64,000 nucleotides of DNA. Source: Motacilla alba alba (lineage: Eukaryota > Chordata > Aves > Passeriformes > Motacillidae). The position numbers and the translations under genes are program-made. Shown in pieces: positions 62,341-64,000 of the stretch (position 1 is the first letter of the stretch; every line of letters starts with the position of its first letter). The notes under the pieces were generated by a model. The model was not told where the DNA came from and searched no databases. It worked only from the letters and a program-made list of their open reading frames with translations. The stretch spans positions 27,200,286 through 27,264,285 of the forward strand of contig NC_052021.1 of the NCBI RefSeq assembly GCF_015832195.1, written 5' to 3'.

Positions 62341-63118
62341 ATGGGCAAGATTTGAGATGGGAGCGCACAATTCGATTCATGCTTTCCCCTTGCAGAGCTC
62401 TCTCCAGACACGTTCGATGCAGAAGGAGATCAAAGCAAGCAGGCTCCAGACAAGTGGCTCAAGTGGCTTGAAAAAACTCTGGGGAATAAGGGCTGGAGCA
62501 CTAGACATGAGCCTTTGGATTTTAAAATGAGCACTCCTGCCAACCACCATCCTATAGAGAGCAATGTTAATGGAAGGCTGGTACATTCCCTGTGACAACG
62601 GCTCGTGTGCATGCATTTTTTTGCAGTATATCTCAGGGCTAGAGGAGGGGAGAAAAAACCCCTTCTCTCTGAAATTTGTCAAACAAAATTTCAAGCTGGC
62701 AGCCAACCCTTATTGTTTCAAGTGGCCCAAGTATTGTTTTTTCTTAAGTGCGGAACCACCAAGGTTTTGCTATTTTTATTCACGCTGCACATTCATCTGC
62801 AGGGTTTCCCCACTTAACACAAAAGCAAATGTTCTTCTTCGATAGAAGCTAAAATGTTGCCAGGCTTGAAAAATAGTCTACCATGCTCAAGCTCAAATGA
62901 GGATATTATTTTCTTTTTATTTCCTAATTCTTCTGATGTACTAACACTGAGCAGGTTAATAACATGCAAATCCGGGCACAATGGAGCTGTCTGGAGGTAC
63001 CATGTCAAGAAGCCATGTAATAATTGCTCTGGGCTATGCAGACACCTGGAGCATCATCTCTGTGATAATGGATCCTTCTCACCATTTCTACCATAATGGT
63101 TCCACACCATAAACCATA

Positions 63119-63706
63119 CCCTGGGCTGCATCAAAAGAAATGTGGCCAGCAGGCCAAGCCAGGTGATTCTTCCCCTCTACTCTGCACTCCTGAGACTCCA
63201 CTTGGATTGTTGCATCCACCCTCTGAGGTCCCCAGCGTGAGAAGGATGTGGACTTGATGGAGTGAGTTTGGAAGAGGCCACAAAGATGAGCAGAGGACTG
63301 GAGCACCTCTGCTATGAAGACAGGCTGAAAGAGTTAGAGCTATTCAGCTTGGATAAGAGAAGGCTTTGGAGAGACCTTAGAGCACCTTCTAGTACCTAAA
63401 GTGGCTGCAAGAGTGCTGGAGAGGGACTTTTTTACAGGTGTATGTAGTGATAGGACAAGGGGGAATGGCTTCAAACTGAAAAAGGGTAAGTTATATCAGG
63501 AAGAAATTCTTTACTGTGAGGGTGGTGAGCCACTAGCAGAGTTTGCCTGTCTGAGAAGTTGTGGGTACCCCATCCCTGGAAGTGCTCAAGGCCAGGTGGG
63601 ATGAGTCTTTGAGAAAGCTGGTGCAGCGGAAGGTGCCTGCCCATGGCAAGGGGCTGGAAGCAGACAGTCTTTAAGGTCCTTTCCAATTCAAACAATTCTG
63701 TGATTC
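63119..63706 (+). mobile_element. CR1 LINE, 5'-truncated, with decayed ORF2 end
   Basis: About 590 bases match the 3' part of the CR1 non-LTR retrotransposon on the + strand. They start near CTGGGCTGCATCAAAAG, pass through the end of the reverse-transcriptase ORF, and finish with the CR1 tail ATTCTGTGATTC. Residues SDRTRGNGFKLKKG, typical of the ORF2 C-terminus, are readable in the frame at 63401-63604. The next expected CR1 segment, around AAATTCTTTACTGTGAGGG, continues in another frame, so a frameshift lies near 63485-63510. It is a dead, 5'-truncated copy. CR1 is typically truncated and lacks a poly(A) tail, which fits. Confidence 0.93.
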
Positions 63707-64000
63707 ATCAGGAAGGCACTGATGCATTAAACCACTGCCCTAATTTGCCTAAATACTGACTGCTGCCACTGCCTCCAAGGATCTCATTTTCAGCATGTGC
63801 TCTGATGATACCAGGAATCATGCATATTTTCTCCTCACCTCCCTCTTTTGATTCTTAATTAATAGACCCAGCCTGAGAGCTGTAGAGGCAGAAAGATTTT
63901 GTACCGCTCTAGACAGGAAGGCCATAGATGAAACAAAGTCTTCCATGCTCTTCCTATGACACATTTGAGCCCAAAGCTGGCAGAACCCATGACTTGGGGT
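63707..64000. other. Sequence after the CR1 copy
   Basis: This is unique sequence to the window end. No gene, repeat or regulatory feature was recognised. Confidence 0.5.

Larger units (their letters stand above)
32961..64000. other. Intergenic flank 3' of VTI1A
   Basis: No further exon of a known gene was recognised. In other vertebrates the next gene in this direction is TCF7L2, with a long regulatory spacer between. That makes this interval likely to be the spacer, but its first exon (a Gly/Asp-rich beta-catenin-binding N-terminus) was not seen here. The interval holds simple repeats, two CR1 fragments, a CpG cluster and several enhancer-like blocks, given separately. Confidence 0.55.

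Noticed and set aside
32961..64000. First exon of TCF7L2
   Set aside because: It is expected downstream by vertebrate gene order, but no matching coding segment or large CpG island was found in the window.
1..64000. CRISPR arrays, operons, prophage or other prokaryotic systems
   Set aside because: The sequence is vertebrate-like noncoding DNA with a spliced exon and CR1 LINEs. No regularly spaced repeats or dense coding were seen.

Overview
This window looks like ordinary vertebrate nuclear DNA, most probably from a bird. It is AT-rich, has no gene-dense coding structure, and its only recognisable interspersed repeats are two fragments of the CR1 LINE family with the avian-type 3' end (51823-51883 and 63119-63706). 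I see no Alu, B1 or L1-like sequence. CR1 also occurs in turtles and crocodilians, so 'bird' is likely but not proven.

Only one protein-coding segment can be supported: a terminal exon on the + strand at 31932-32025. It has a clean polypyrimidine tract and AG acceptor, 31 complete codons and a TGA stop. It encodes the tail-anchor end of a Qb-SNARE closely resembling VTI1A (it begins IIQNRIL and ends FSVRGR, with about 22 hydrophobic residues between). The first 31.9 kb is therefore read as the last intron of VTI1A. About 0.9 kb after the stop reads as 3' UTR, with two possible ATTAAA poly(A) signals. The remaining 31 kb is intergenic. In other vertebrates VTI1A is followed by TCF7L2, so this flank is probably the VTI1A-TCF7L2 spacer, but no TCF7L2 exon was recognised.

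The rest is noncoding. Apart from fragments inside the CR1 copy, the open reading frames are short, unsupported by splice structure or recognisable domains, and several are plainly artefacts of simple repeats. Several blocks (notably 29760-30290, 34900-35230, 35420-35990, 54290-54580 and 62040-62340, plus weaker ones in the intron) have the texture of conserved regulatory DNA: unique, AT-rich, and rich in homeodomain-type cores. That is a visual judgement without alignment. Discrete structures worth noting are a G-quadruplex motif (3076-3103), a perfect 10-bp inverted repeat (4614-4650), a full CRE palindrome (34989-34996), a purine tract followed by a pyrimidine tract (35311-35410), and a CpG cluster with an E-box and a strong splice-donor match (43634-43755).

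I found no operons, CRISPR arrays, recognisable RNA genes, intact mobile elements or novel multi-gene system.
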